Positions 21,125 to 31,851 of a stretch of DNA of 64,000 nt are shown in pieces. How positions within the stretch are numbered: position 1 is the stretch's first letter; each line of letters opens with the position of its first letter. The stretch is from Methylovirgula ligni (GTDB lineage Bacteria; Pseudomonadota; Alphaproteobacteria; Rhizobiales; Beijerinckiaceae). A program made the position numbers and the translations under genes. The stretch covers positions 310,001 through 374,000 of the forward strand of contig NZ_CP025086.1 in NCBI RefSeq assembly GCF_004135935.1, in the 5' to 3' direction. Under the pieces are notes generated by a model. That model was not told the DNA's origin, searched no databases, and saw only the letters and a list, made by a program, of their open reading frames with translations.

Positions 21125-22108
21125 CTACCAGCGCAGCAGCGCGCTGCCCCAGGCCATGCCGGCGCCGATGGCCATCATCGCGACGAGATCGCCGGGCTTC
21201 AACCGGCCGGCGCGATTGGCCTCATCCAGCGAGATGGGGAGCGAGGCGCTCGACGTGTTGCCATAGCGGTCGATGTTCAACCAGCATTTCTCGCGCGGGA
21301 TGCCGAGCCGGTCGACGACCGACTCGACGATGCGAACATTGGCCTGATGCGAGATCACATGGTCAATGGCGCCGGGCTTGAGGCCGTTGGCGGCGAGCGC
21401 TTCGAGAATGACGTCCTGAAGCGCGCGCGTCGCATATTTGTAGACTTCGCGGCCGTTCATCGCGATCTTGTTCATCCGCTTCGCCAGCACTTCCTCGGAT
21501 TGCGGGTGCTTGCTGCCGCCGCCGGGTATCATCAGGGCGCCGGCGGCCGTGCCATCGGAATGCAGATGCGTCGAGATGAGTCCGCGCTCGGGGTCCGGCG
21601 TCGGGCCAAGCACCATTGCGCCGGCCGCATCTCCGAAGAGTACGCAACTGCTGCGATCCTCCCAATCGACAAGCCGGCTCAGCAATTCCGCGCCGATGAC
21701 GAGAACGCGTTTGGCACGGCCGCTGCGTATGAATTGATCGGCGATCGTGAGGCCGTAGAGCGAGCCGGCGCAAGCCGCCGAGAGATCGAAGGCGAAGGCG
21801 CGTGTGGCGCCGAGCTTGGCCTGCACGAACACCGCGCAGGATGGCATCGGCATATCCGGAGAGATCGTACCGACGATGATCATGTCGAGTTCGGCCGGCG
21901 TCGTCTCGGCCATTTCGAGCGCCTTGCGCGCCGCCGCGACAGCCATGTCGGACGTCACTTCCCCGTCAGCCGCGATGTGGCGCTGCTTGATCCCCGTACG
22001 CTCGACGATCCAGGCATCCGACGTATTGATGATCTTTTCGAGATCGTGATTGGTGAGGATGCGCGACGGTGCGTAGGCTCCCGTCCCCAATATATGGGAA
22101 TGCGTCAC
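21125..22108 (-). CDS. fabH: beta-ketoacyl-ACP synthase III (FabH type)
   Basis: This 327-residue thiolase-fold enzyme condenses an acyl-CoA with malonyl-ACP to start fatty acid synthesis. The catalytic triad is visible: Cys113 in FDLSAACAGSLYGL, His in VISHQANVRI, and Asn in RYGNTSSASLPISLDEA. GIKQRHIAADGEVTSDMA fits the N-terminal signature. The start MTHSHILGTGAYAPSRIL at 22108 is right at the domain edge. The usual alphaproteobacterial fabH sits in plsX-fabH-ihfA; none of those neighbours is here. This may therefore be a second KAS III with a different acyl preference, and the gene symbol describes the family. Confidence 0.88.
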   Translation of the reverse strand: MTHSHILGTGAYAPSRILTNHDLEKIINTSDAWIVERTGIKQRHIAADGEVTSDMAVAAARKALEMAETTPAELDMIIVGTISPDMPMPSCAVFVQAKLGATRAFAFDLSAACAGSLYGLTIADQFIRSGRAKRVLVIGAELLSRLVDWEDRSSCVLFGDAAGAMVLGPTPDPERGLISTHLHSDGTAAGALMIPGGGSKHPQSEEVLAKRMNKIAMNGREVYKYATRALQDVILEALAANGLKPGAIDHVISHQANVRIVESVVDRLGIPREKCWLNIDRYGNTSSASLPISLDEANRAGRLKPGDLVAMMAIGAGMAWGSALLRW

Positions 22109-22247
22109 GTTGTCGGCCCTTATCGCCGCTCAGCGGCTCAGAGCAACGCATAGGCTGAAACGGACGACACCGCAATCGCGGATAAGACGTCCGCCACAGA
22201 AGTCGCGGCCGCGCCGATGATGCGGGCGGCCGCTCCCCTAACGGCGC

Positions 22248-22520
22248 CTAATTGACCGGCTTGCCATATTCGCTGGCCGGTGCAGCTTCCGGCCGCAATT
22301 GATAAGAACTGCGCAAACGATCGATGACGCCGCGGGCCTGGCGCAAAGCCGTGTTATCGACGCGCGGCCTGAACCCGGCAAAGGCCCAATTCGCGCCGCC
22401 GTCCTCGGATGCACACGGCCGGATGAGGATATCGCCGATACCCTCGAATCCCGTCTGTTTGCGCAAGGTGCGCAGGCAAATTTCGCGCAATTCGGCCTGA
22501 GAACGCAGATCGCCCGACAT
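22248..22520 (-). CDS. small conserved-looking protein of unknown function
   Basis: This is a 90-residue cytoplasmic protein starting MSGDLRSQAELREICLRTL, with no signal peptide or membrane segment. I do not recognise the family. The start at 22520 is chosen because AAGGAGG sits six bases upstream, the best ribosome-binding site nearby; the frame remains open to 22562. It contains DILIRPCASEDGGANWAFAG and a helical middle (ALRQARGVIDRLRSSYQL). It is divergent from the pseudouridine synthase and follows fabH by 139 bp in the opposite orientation to that pair. Confidence 0.72.
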   Translation of the reverse strand: MSGDLRSQAELREICLRTLRKQTGFEGIGDILIRPCASEDGGANWAFAGFRPRVDNTALRQARGVIDRLRSSYQLRPEAAPASEYGKPVN

Positions 22521-22620
22521 ATCCAGCCTCCTTGTTCGAGAAAACATCGTACTGCTTCTCAACGCCCCAGGCTGCTATATGTTCCACTTCGGAAATATTC
22601 GGAAATATGATGTGAGCGGC

Positions 22621-23301
22621 ATGACGCTGGACGATCTGCAAACGCGCATTCTTTATCGCGATGCGCTGATGCTCGTGCTCGACAAGCCGGCGGGGATCGC
22701 CGTGCATCGCGGGCCGAAGGGCGGCGTATCGCTCGAGGCGGGATTTCCGGCCTTACGCTTCGGCCTGCCGCGTGATCCTGCGCTGGCGCATCGGCTCGAT
22801 CGCGACACCGCCGGATGCCTTGTACTGGGACGGCATCACAAGGCGCTGGAGAAGCTTGGTCTGCTCTTCAAGCAAGGCAAGATCGGGAAAACGTATTGGG
22901 CGGTGGTCGAAGGCGCTCCGCCCGAGGATGAGGGCCTGATCGACCTGCCGCTCGGCCGGCTCGACGCCACGCGCGGCTGGTGGATGAAGGTCGATCCGCA
23001 AGGCCAGCCCGCGCAGACGCGCTGGAAAATCCTCGCGCGCGACGAAAGACAATCGCTGCTGGCACTGACGCCGCTCACCGGCCGAACGCATCAGCTCCGC
23101 GTCCATTGCGCGGCGAGCGGCTTCCCGATCCTCGGCGACCCGGTCTACGGCACGGGTGACCGCGAGGCACGGCTGCATCTGCTCGCGCGCGCGATCGAAA
23201 TTCCAATCTACAAGAACAAGGATCCGGTCAGGGTCGAGGCGCCGGTGGCGCCGCACATGCTGGCCGAAGTCTCGGCATTGCTCGGCGCGGCCTCAGGTTA
23301 A
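22621..23301 (+). CDS. RluA-family pseudouridine synthase
   Basis: This protein of about 226 residues converts a specific uridine in rRNA or tRNA to pseudouridine. The catalytic motif is HRLDRDTAGCLVLGR with the invariant Asp. PLTGRTHQLRVHCAASGFPILGDPVYG (quoted over 20 only in sense; key residues RTHQLRVH and GDPVYG) is the conserved C-terminal motif. No S4 domain is present, so it is a short RluA/RluC-D-like or TruC-like form; the target site cannot be read. ATG 22621 (MTLDDLQTRILYRD) is closest to the domain start; ATG 22579 would add 14 residues. It overlaps the next convergent gene by nine bases. Confidence 0.9.
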   Translation: MTLDDLQTRILYRDALMLVLDKPAGIAVHRGPKGGVSLEAGFPALRFGLPRDPALAHRLDRDTAGCLVLGRHHKALEKLGLLFKQGKIGKTYWAVVEGAPPEDEGLIDLPLGRLDATRGWWMKVDPQGQPAQTRWKILARDERQSLLALTPLTGRTHQLRVHCAASGFPILGDPVYGTGDREARLHLLARAIEIPIYKNKDPVRVEAPVAPHMLAEVSALLGAASG

Positions 23302-23883
23302 GCCGCGCAGCCGCCGCGCCCGCGCACGCAACAATGCGAACCGGCGGCCGAGCCCGCCGCGCGCTTCCAGCGACGCCAGTATGCCCTTCAGCCGCTCTTT
23401 GAATGGCGCGAGCGCGGCACGCAGACGAATCTTGTAGGGCTCGATGATCGCATGCGCCTTGGCGCGAACATTCATCACGAAGACGTAGAAGCGCGCGAAC
23501 CACGACATGCTCAGCAATTTGCCGCGCATCGCATCGAAGAGGAAAGCGAGGATGCCGACGCCGAGCACCTTCGCCGCGACGAAGGCAAGAATACCCAGAA
23601 CGAGATGATGCCGCGCGATGAGCCAGAGGCCGATAATCTTGAAAGGCTCGATCACCGCCAACGGCAGCAGGAGGACGAGAAACGCGACGGGCGCTGGCAA
23701 TTCCGCAAGGACGCGCGCGAGCACCCTTTTGAGCGCCGCAAGCGGGATGAGTGCGACGAACTGCTTCAGCAGACCGCCGACGGCATCCCAAAGCCACGCT
23801 TCAAACAGGAAGACTGCAGCGCAAGCGAACCAGAAGGCGTGGATCGCCCGGCCGAAGAGAGTCTTTTGTTGCGTTTGGCTCAT
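23293..23883 (-). CDS. small integral membrane protein, function unknown
   Basis: This 196-residue protein has four hydrophobic stretches in the first 125 residues (for example HAFWFACAAVFLFEAWLWDA, FLVLLLPLAVIEPFKIIGLW and GILAFVAAKVLGVGILAFLF). A basic cytoplasmic tail rich in Arg and Lys follows, ending RARARRLRGLT. I recognise no enzymatic motif. Similar uncharacterised membrane proteins are widespread in Rhizobiales. The ATG at 23883 gives MSQTQQKTLFG. Its 3' end overlaps the pseudouridine synthase by nine bases, and upstream is the efflux pump gene on the same strand (stop at 23953). Confidence 0.78.
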   Translation of the reverse strand: MSQTQQKTLFGRAIHAFWFACAAVFLFEAWLWDAVGGLLKQFVALIPLAALKRVLARVLAELPAPVAFLVLLLPLAVIEPFKIIGLWLIARHHLVLGILAFVAAKVLGVGILAFLFDAMRGKLLSMSWFARFYVFVMNVRAKAHAIIEPYKIRLRAALAPFKERLKGILASLEARGGLGRRFALLRARARRLRGLT

Positions 23884-23952
23884 CTTTTCAGCATCGTGCG
23901 GCGGTTCGCGGCCGGCGAGAGCGATGGCGCACGAGCGCCACCGCCCTGTTAA

Positions 23953-26900
23953 TTACGACGCGGTTTGCGCAAGCGCGGCGATTTCCTTCTCGCGGCGCGA
24001 CTCAGCCGACGCGCGATGATCTTTCGCCAGCACGGTGTAGACCGCCGGCAGGACGAAGAGCGTAAACAGCGTGCCGATCGACATGCCGGAAACGACGACG
24101 ATGCCGATCGAGAAGCGGCTCGCCGCGCCCGCGCCGCTGGCCGTGACGAGCGGGACGAGGCCCGTCACCATCGCCGCCGTCGTCATCAGGATCGGACGCA
24201 GACGGATGCGCGCGGCCTTCTTGATCGCCGCGGTGCGATCCAGCTTCTCGTGAATCTGCAATTCGCGCGCAAATTCGACCATCAGGATGCCGTGCTTGCT
24301 GATAAGCCCGATCAAAGTAACGAGGCCAACCTGCGTGTAAATGTTGATCGTCGCGACGCCGAAGAACAAGGGCACCAGCGCGCCGCTGATCGCCATCGGC
24401 ACGGAGATCATGATGACGAGCGGATCGCGCAAGCTCTCGAATTGCGCGGCGAGCACGAGAAAGATGATGATCAGCGCGAAGACGAAGGTGACGGCGAGCT
24501 GATTGCCTTCCTGCACGAACTGCCGCGAATCGGCGAGATAATCGTGGCTGAAGCCGGCCGGCAGATTCTGCGCCTGCTTTTCAAGGAAGCCGACGACCGT
24601 CCCCATCGTGACGCCCGGCATGGCGACCGCCTGGAACGTCGCCGAGCTGAGCTGGTTATAGTGCGTCAGCGCGTTCGGATCGGTGTCGGTCGAGATCGAT
24701 ACCACCGTCGACAGCGGAATCTGCACGCCTTTAAGAGACGGCACATAATAGCTCGACAGCATTTCCGGCGTCAGACGGAACGTGCGCGGTACTTCCGGAA
24801 TCACCTCGTAGGAGCGGCCCTGCAGGTTGAACCAGTTGACGTAGTTTCCGCCGAGCATCAGCGCCAGCGTATTGCCGATCTGCTGCATGGTGAGGCCAAG
24901 ATCGCTTGCTTTGTTGCGATCGATCTTGATGCGGACGACCGGCTGATTGAACTGAAGATCGCTGTCGGTGACGATGAAGAGCCCGCTCTTCATCGCCGCC
25001 GCCTTGATCTTCTCCATTTCCTTGTAAATCACAGGGAAGCCGGCCGTCGAATTGATGACCATCTGAATCGGCAGGCCGCCCGGCCCTCCCGGCAGTGCCG
25101 GCAGATTGAAGGCGAAGGCGCTGACGCCCGGAATCGCGGACAGCTTCGCTTGCACCAGAGGCTTCAAAGCCATGGCCGTGCGCTTGCGCTCGTCCCAGGG
25201 CTTCAGCAGCATGCCGGAGATGCCCTGGTTGGACGAGGGCGTCCCGTTGAGGACGAAGCGCAGATCGGTCTCGGGAAACGAGGCGAAGACCTTGTCGAGC
25301 TGTGCACCGTAATAGTCGGAATAATCGATGTTGCCGTATTGCGGGGTCTTGGTCAGCGCGAAGACGATGCCCTGATCCTCCTCCGGCGCAAGCTCCGAGC
25401 TCGTATTGAGATAGAGAAAGACCAGAAGGCCGAGGATCGTTACCGCGAAAAGCCCCGTCGCGGCGCGATAATTCAGCGAGCGATCGAGCCGCCGGCCGTA
25501 CCAGTCCGTTATCGCGCTGAAGACTCTATCGACAAGCTGCGCGAAGCGCCCGGGTTCGCCGCTCTTGAGTAGCATCGAACACATCATCGGCGAAAGCGTG
25601 AGCGCAATGATACCCGAAATGACGACCGAGCCTGCGAGAGTGAAGGCGAATTCGCGGAACAACGTGCCGGTCAGACCGCCGAGGAAGCCGATGGGCGCAT
25701 AGACCGCCGCCAGCGTGATCGTCATCGCGATGACGGGGCCGACGATTTCGCGCGCGCCAACCAGCGCCGCTTGCACCGGCGTCTTGCCCTCCTCGATATG
25801 ACGATAAATGTTCTCGACCACGACGATCGCGTCATCGACGACGAGGCCGATCGCTAGAACCATGGCAAGCAGGGTCAACAGATTGAGGCTGAAGCCCATG
25901 GCAAGCATCATGGCGCAGGCGCCGACGAGCGACAGCGGAATCGTTACGACCGGGATCAGCACGGAGCGGAACGAGCCGAGGAACAGGAAGATCACCACGA
26001 CGACGATCAGCACCGCTTCGATCAGCGTGTGCTCCACCTCGTCGATCGAGGATTGGATGAATTTCGTCGAATCGTAAGCGACTTTCATCCTCAGCGAGGG
26101 CGGCAGATTGCGCTCGAGGGTCGGGAATAACGCGCGCACGCCCTTGACGATGGACAGCGGATTACCTTCCGGCGTCGCCTGAACGCCGATGAAGATCGCG
26201 TGCTCGCCGTTGAAGGCGACACTGGAATCCTCGCTCTGCGCGCCAAGATCGACCCGTGCGATATCCTCGATGCGGACGAAGCCGCCGTCCTTGGCCTTCA
26301 CGATCATGCGTTTGAATTGATCGATATCGGTCAGGTCAGCGTTCGTCGTGACATTCGAGATCGTGTAATAGCCCTTCGTCTGGCCAGCCGCAGCCTGGAA
26401 GTTATTGGCCTGAATGGCGGCGACGACGTCGGCAGCAGCGACGCCGCGGCCGGCCATGCGAACCGGATCGAGCCACAAGCGCATCGCAAAGGTCTGGCCG
26501 CCGAGAATATCGGCGGAGGCAACGCCATCGACGGTCGAAAGGATCGGCTGGACGACGCGCGTCAGATAATCGGAGATCGCCGAGCCCGAAAGCTCCGTAC
26601 TCGAAAAACCGATGTACATCACCGCCGTCGTCTGGCCGGTCGATTTCAGAATGATCGGATCGTTGGCTTCCTTCGGGATCTGATACTTGACCTGATTGAC
26701 CTTCGCCATCACGTCGGTCAACGCCTCGTTGGGATCGGCGTTAAGCTTCATATAGACGGAGATCGTGCTGGTGCCCTGCACCGATTGCGAGGTCATGTAG
26801 TCGATGCCCTCGGCCGAGGCGACCGCCTGCTCGATGGGCGTGGTGATGAAGCCCTGCATCAGCTCCGGCGAGGCGCCGGGATAGGTCGTCGTCACGGTGA

Positions 26901-27033
26901 TCACCGTGTTCGACAATTTCGGATATTGCCGCACCGGCAGATGCACGGCGGCATTAAGTCCGATCAGCAGAATAAGCAGGCTGACGACGAGCGACAGAAC
27001 CGGCCGCTTGATGAAGATATCTGTGAAAGCCAT
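23953..27033 (-). CDS. RND multidrug efflux pump inner-membrane subunit (HAE1 family)
   Basis: This 1026-residue proton-driven efflux transporter is of the AcrB/MexB type. The N-terminus MAFTDIFIKRPVLSLVVSLL is the family signature. GFSLNLLTLLAMVLAIGLVVDDAIVVVENI (two adjacent pieces) holds the TM4 acidic residues of the proton relay. Twelve membrane segments and two large periplasmic loops (about 35-335 and 560-870) fit. The shorter length and sequence are closer to MexK/MdtB-like pumps than to AcrB itself. It follows the adaptor gene by 16 bp, with GGAG nine bases before the ATG. No outer-membrane channel gene is present, so a TolC elsewhere is presumably used. Confidence 0.95.
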   Translation of the reverse strand: MAFTDIFIKRPVLSLVVSLLILLIGLNAAVHLPVRQYPKLSNTVITVTTTYPGASPELMQGFITTPIEQAVASAEGIDYMTSQSVQGTSTISVYMKLNADPNEALTDVMAKVNQVKYQIPKEANDPIILKSTGQTTAVMYIGFSSTELSGSAISDYLTRVVQPILSTVDGVASADILGGQTFAMRLWLDPVRMAGRGVAAADVVAAIQANNFQAAAGQTKGYYTISNVTTNADLTDIDQFKRMIVKAKDGGFVRIEDIARVDLGAQSEDSSVAFNGEHAIFIGVQATPEGNPLSIVKGVRALFPTLERNLPPSLRMKVAYDSTKFIQSSIDEVEHTLIEAVLIVVVVIFLFLGSFRSVLIPVVTIPLSLVGACAMMLAMGFSLNLLTLLAMVLAIGLVVDDAIVVVENIYRHIEEGKTPVQAALVGAREIVGPVIAMTITLAAVYAPIGFLGGLTGTLFREFAFTLAGSVVISGIIALTLSPMMCSMLLKSGEPGRFAQLVDRVFSAITDWYGRRLDRSLNYRAATGLFAVTILGLLVFLYLNTSSELAPEEDQGIVFALTKTPQYGNIDYSDYYGAQLDKVFASFPETDLRFVLNGTPSSNQGISGMLLKPWDERKRTAMALKPLVQAKLSAIPGVSAFAFNLPALPGGPGGLPIQMVINSTAGFPVIYKEMEKIKAAAMKSGLFIVTDSDLQFNQPVVRIKIDRNKASDLGLTMQQIGNTLALMLGGNYVNWFNLQGRSYEVIPEVPRTFRLTPEMLSSYYVPSLKGVQIPLSTVVSISTDTDPNALTHYNQLSSATFQAVAMPGVTMGTVVGFLEKQAQNLPAGFSHDYLADSRQFVQEGNQLAVTFVFALIIIFLVLAAQFESLRDPLVIMISVPMAISGALVPLFFGVATINIYTQVGLVTLIGLISKHGILMVEFARELQIHEKLDRTAAIKKAARIRLRPILMTTAAMVTGLVPLVTASGAGAASRFSIGIVVVSGMSIGTLFTLFVLPAVYTVLAKDHRASAESRREKEIAALAQTAS

Positions 27034-27049
27034 AGACTACGCTCCGCCC

Positions 27050-28249
27050 TCAATAGGGGCTGGGTTCGGCCGGAATAACCGGCGGCGGCTCGGATGAAAT
27101 CGCCACGGCCGCGCCCGATTGCAATTTGATCTGCCCTACGGCAACGACGTCGTCGCCCGGCTTGATGTTGCTGGAAGCGATGACAACGCGGCCATCGAGG
27201 CGTTCGCCCGTCTTGACGAAGGTCCGCACTGCTGTCAGCGCCTCCTTACCGTCGCTTCCCGTTGATTTCTTGATGAGGAAGACGGAATCGCCATAGAGCG
27301 AATAGTCGGCGGCCGTCTCCGGCACGGTCAGGACCGGCGGCCGATCCGGCAACACGATCGTCGCATTCGCGAACATGCCCGGCTTCAGCGCATGATCGGG
27401 GTTATCGAAGGTCGCCTGCACCGAGATATTACGCGTATCGGTGCTGATCTGCGGCTCGACCGTGGTGATCTTGCCGACAAAGACGCGGCCTGGATAGGCG
27501 TCAACGCTGACATGCACGGTCTGGCCGAGCTTCAGTTTCGCGCTGTTCTTCTCGGTGACGGTGAAATTCACCCAGACCTGCGAGAGGTCGGTGAGCGTCA
27601 CGATCTCCGAGCCGGCATTGAGGAACTGACCAAGCTCGATATGCCGTAAGCCGAGTTCGCCGCTGAACGGCGCGAGAATGAGCTTCTGCGAGATGAGCGC
27701 CTTGGTCTTGGCGATGTTGGCTTGCGCCTGGTCATAGGTCGCTTGCGAGTCATCAACGGTCGCCTGCGGACCGAACTGACGCAAGGCGAGCGCCTTGGCG
27801 CGATCGAGCGCCAGTTTCGCGGCGAGCGCCTGCGCCTGGAAATTCGCCAGATCGCCGCGGTCGGGATCGTCGAACAATTGCACGATCGGCTGGCCCTCGA
27901 CGACATGCGCGCCCGGCTCGAACATGATTTTCACGACGCGGCCGGCGACATCCGTCGTCACATTGACCTGATGCACGGCGACGACATCACCGATGCCGGT
28001 GAGGAGATTCGGCAGAACCTCGCTTTTGACTTTCGCGACGCTGACCGAGACCGGCGGCATTTTCATATGCGCGAAAAACTGCGCGATCATATGGTTGCGG
28101 AATTGATTGAAACCCCAGAAGACGCCGACCAGCAGCGCCAGCAACACGGCGACGATCGAAAACCACAGCTTGGTGCGCACCGGCCGCTCGCCTTTCGACT
28201 TGCGATAGTCCGTCCTGGTCGCGACTTCGGTTTCGGCAGAAAGCGTCAT
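27050..28249 (-). CDS. RND efflux periplasmic adaptor (membrane fusion protein)
   Basis: This 399-residue adaptor links the RND pump to an outer-membrane channel. It has a cytoplasmic lead, one TM anchor (about residues 29-46, FSIVAVLLALLVGVFWGF), a lipoyl half-motif (VTTDVAGRVVKIMFEPGAHV), a short coiled-coil hairpin and a beta-barrel (SQVWVNFTVTEKNSAKLKLG). The start MTLSAETEVATRTD at 28249 overlaps the tetR stop as ATGA, which indicates coupled translation. The upstream extension of the frame mirrors tetR and is not used. It forms an operon with tetR and the pump gene. Confidence 0.94.
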   Translation of the reverse strand: MTLSAETEVATRTDYRKSKGERPVRTKLWFSIVAVLLALLVGVFWGFNQFRNHMIAQFFAHMKMPPVSVSVAKVKSEVLPNLLTGIGDVVAVHQVNVTTDVAGRVVKIMFEPGAHVVEGQPIVQLFDDPDRGDLANFQAQALAAKLALDRAKALALRQFGPQATVDDSQATYDQAQANIAKTKALISQKLILAPFSGELGLRHIELGQFLNAGSEIVTLTDLSQVWVNFTVTEKNSAKLKLGQTVHVSVDAYPGRVFVGKITTVEPQISTDTRNISVQATFDNPDHALKPGMFANATIVLPDRPPVLTVPETAADYSLYGDSVFLIKKSTGSDGKEALTAVRTFVKTGERLDGRVVIASSNIKPGDDVVAVGQIKLQSGAAVAISSEPPPVIPAEPSPY

Positions 28250-28950
28250 TTGGCAAATTCCAGAAGAGAGGTTTCGAAAGCTTCGAACGACAGATCGAGT
28301 GCGCCATGCGCCGTAATCGCGGCATCGGTGAGGCCGACGCCGCGCAAGATATATTCGCAAACTTCCCGCTCGAGTTTGGCGGCGGGGGGATAATCGAGCG
28401 ACGGCAGCGACGGCAGTTGCGTCGCCGCCAGGGTGCAGATCGTATGATGCGTGAACCAGAAGAGATTGCGCGGGCTCGACGCGCCCGCCAGCGCATCGCC
28501 AACGGCAATGGCCTGTTCCAGAGAATCGATGAAAATCGGCGCGATGACCTGCTCGACTTTGTCGGAGAGGACCTTGGCGAATTCGCCATCTTCGAGATAG
28601 GACGAAAGGGTGAGCCGCAGCTTCTGGTTGCCCTCGGCGTCGGAGCCATCCGCCGCTTGCAGGAAATAATGCGCCATACCACGGACGATCTGCACCAAAG
28701 TGCGCGTCGAGGGCGGTTCGGCCCGCAACCGCGCGAGGCCCGGATCGGCGGTGCAGATGCCGGCGAGAATTTCGGCGTAGATCGCGGATTTGTTGGGGAA
28801 ATGCTTGAACAGCAGCGCCTCGGAAATACGCGCCGTGTCGGCGATTCGCCGGGTCGTCGTCCCGGCGAAGCCGTAGCGGGCGAACAGCGGCAGCGCGCTT
28901 TCGAGAATCTGCTGGCGACGGTTGTCGCGGGAAAGCCGAGGTGGTTGCAT
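28246..28950 (-). CDS. TetR-family repressor of the efflux operon
   Basis: This 234-residue regulator has an N-terminal HTH (RQQILESALPLFARYGFAGT, then TRRIADTARISEALLFKHFPNK, quoted in parts) and a variable ligand-binding C-terminal domain. It is the first gene of the tetR-adaptor-RND operon, so it likely represses its own operon and responds to a pump substrate. A perfect 20-bp palindrome ends seven bases before its ATG and is the obvious operator. The TGA overlaps the adaptor ATG by four bases. The inducing compound cannot be read from sequence. Confidence 0.93.
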   Translation of the reverse strand: MQPPRLSRDNRRQQILESALPLFARYGFAGTTTRRIADTARISEALLFKHFPNKSAIYAEILAGICTADPGLARLRAEPPSTRTLVQIVRGMAHYFLQAADGSDAEGNQKLRLTLSSYLEDGEFAKVLSDKVEQVIAPIFIDSLEQAIAVGDALAGASSPRNLFWFTHHTICTLAATQLPSLPSLDYPPAAKLEREVCEYILRGVGLTDAAITAHGALDLSFEAFETSLLEFAK

Positions 28951-28957
28951 GGCCCGC

Positions 28958-28977
28958 GTAAGTGAACGCTCACTTAC
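28958..28977. promoter_or_regulatory. palindromic operator upstream of tetR
   Basis: gtaagtga and tcacttac are perfect 8-bp inverted arms separated by acgc. The site lies 8-27 bases before the tetR ATG, where bound repressor would block the operon. The arm resembles AGTGA half-sites known for AcrR/TetR-type regulators. Confidence 0.8.
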
Positions 28978-29275
28978 CGGCTGTCAAGTAAAAATAGCCG
29001 CCATATCCGCGCTGCGGCATGGCACCGCGCGCCAAGGCCGCCGCCTTGGCTCCCGAAAGCCTCGGCAGGTCAGGAGGATGGCCTTCGAATGTGGCCCGAG
29101 CGGGACCCAAAAAATTGAACATCCGTTGCGCAAATGCCCGCTCAAAATCCCTGGAACCGAGACCTGCCCGTGAGTCCAGATCGGCGCGATCCGAAACCAT
29201 CCCGAGCCGGGACAAATCGGCGATCCCGCGACACATGTCTTTCTTTCGCGAGGGGCGCCTGCTATCCCGCAGCGC

Positions 29276-31075
<1,800 letters not shown>

Positions 31076-31081
31076 TCTGCC

Positions 31082-31828
31082 TCACTTCTTATCGATCCGG
31101 TGCGCGAGTTCGAGCGTGACGAGGCGCGCCAGCAGAGTCGCCGGATAAAGCTGACCAATGATCGCTTCGACATTGGCAAGCGATCGCGCGAGCGGATGCA
31201 CCGGTGCAATGTCACCGTAACCCACCGACGTCAATGTCACGAAGCTGAAATAGACGACATTCGTCCCGACGGAGAGATTATCGAGCATCGGCGGTAAACC
31301 GGCAAAGGCCTGCGGTTTCGCGAGCGCGAGGAAGCCATAGAGCGCCGCAAAAATCAGTCCGACATCGAGGTAAAGCAGGACTGCGCCTATGATGCGGTGA
31401 AACGTGATTAAGCCCGGTGCGAAGACCGCCCGCGCAACGACAATAAGCAGAGTGAGCCCGGCGACCAGCCAACTCGCAGCCTCCAGATAAACGTCGACAA
31501 TGGATTGATGATGAGCCCGGAGGGAGCTGGTAACGACCGACAGAATGAGCGCGAGAGCGGTCGCCGCCACCGCCAGACGACTGCCGGAAATGACAAACAC
31601 AGCAGCAACCAGGACAAATCCGAAGAGAATCCCGAAGAAATGCGCGCCCCTGACACCGCTCGCCTGCAGCGGTGCGATAACGAACAGCAACAGCGCCAAC
31701 ATGATTGTCAGCGTGGTCAGCAAGGGATCGCCGAAGCGCTCCCGCAGCCGGCGGAAACTCGCTTTGGACATGAGGCGATCCGACAGGACGGTCACAGGCG
31801 CTCCATTCGATTGAGCAGCATTCGCCAT
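31082..31828 (-). CDS. two-TM-type potassium channel family protein
   Basis: This protein of about 248 residues has six hydrophobic segments and a C-terminal pore module with the selectivity filter TLTSVGYGDIAPVHP, a TVGYGD variant of potassium channels. A last TM and short tail ending LARLVTLELAHRIDKK follow. The start MANAAQSNGAPVTV at 31828 is chosen because the upstream part of the open frame mirrors the permease gene. No RCK/TrkA domain is attached, so gating is unknown. It lies 24 bp downstream of the permease on the same strand and may share its transcript. Confidence 0.85.
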   Translation of the reverse strand: MANAAQSNGAPVTVLSDRLMSKASFRRLRERFGDPLLTTLTIMLALLLFVIAPLQASGVRGAHFFGILFGFVLVAAVFVISGSRLAVAATALALILSVVTSSLRAHHQSIVDVYLEAASWLVAGLTLLIVVARAVFAPGLITFHRIIGAVLLYLDVGLIFAALYGFLALAKPQAFAGLPPMLDNLSVGTNVVYFSFVTLTSVGYGDIAPVHPLARSLANVEAIIGQLYPATLLARLVTLELAHRIDKK

Positions 31829-31851
31829 TTGAAGCCGCAATCGGCCACAGC

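Noticed and set aside
23965-25572. 535-codon frame opposite the RND pump gene
   Set aside because: It is a mirror of the pump gene with Arg/Asp/Gln-rich repeats and no domain.
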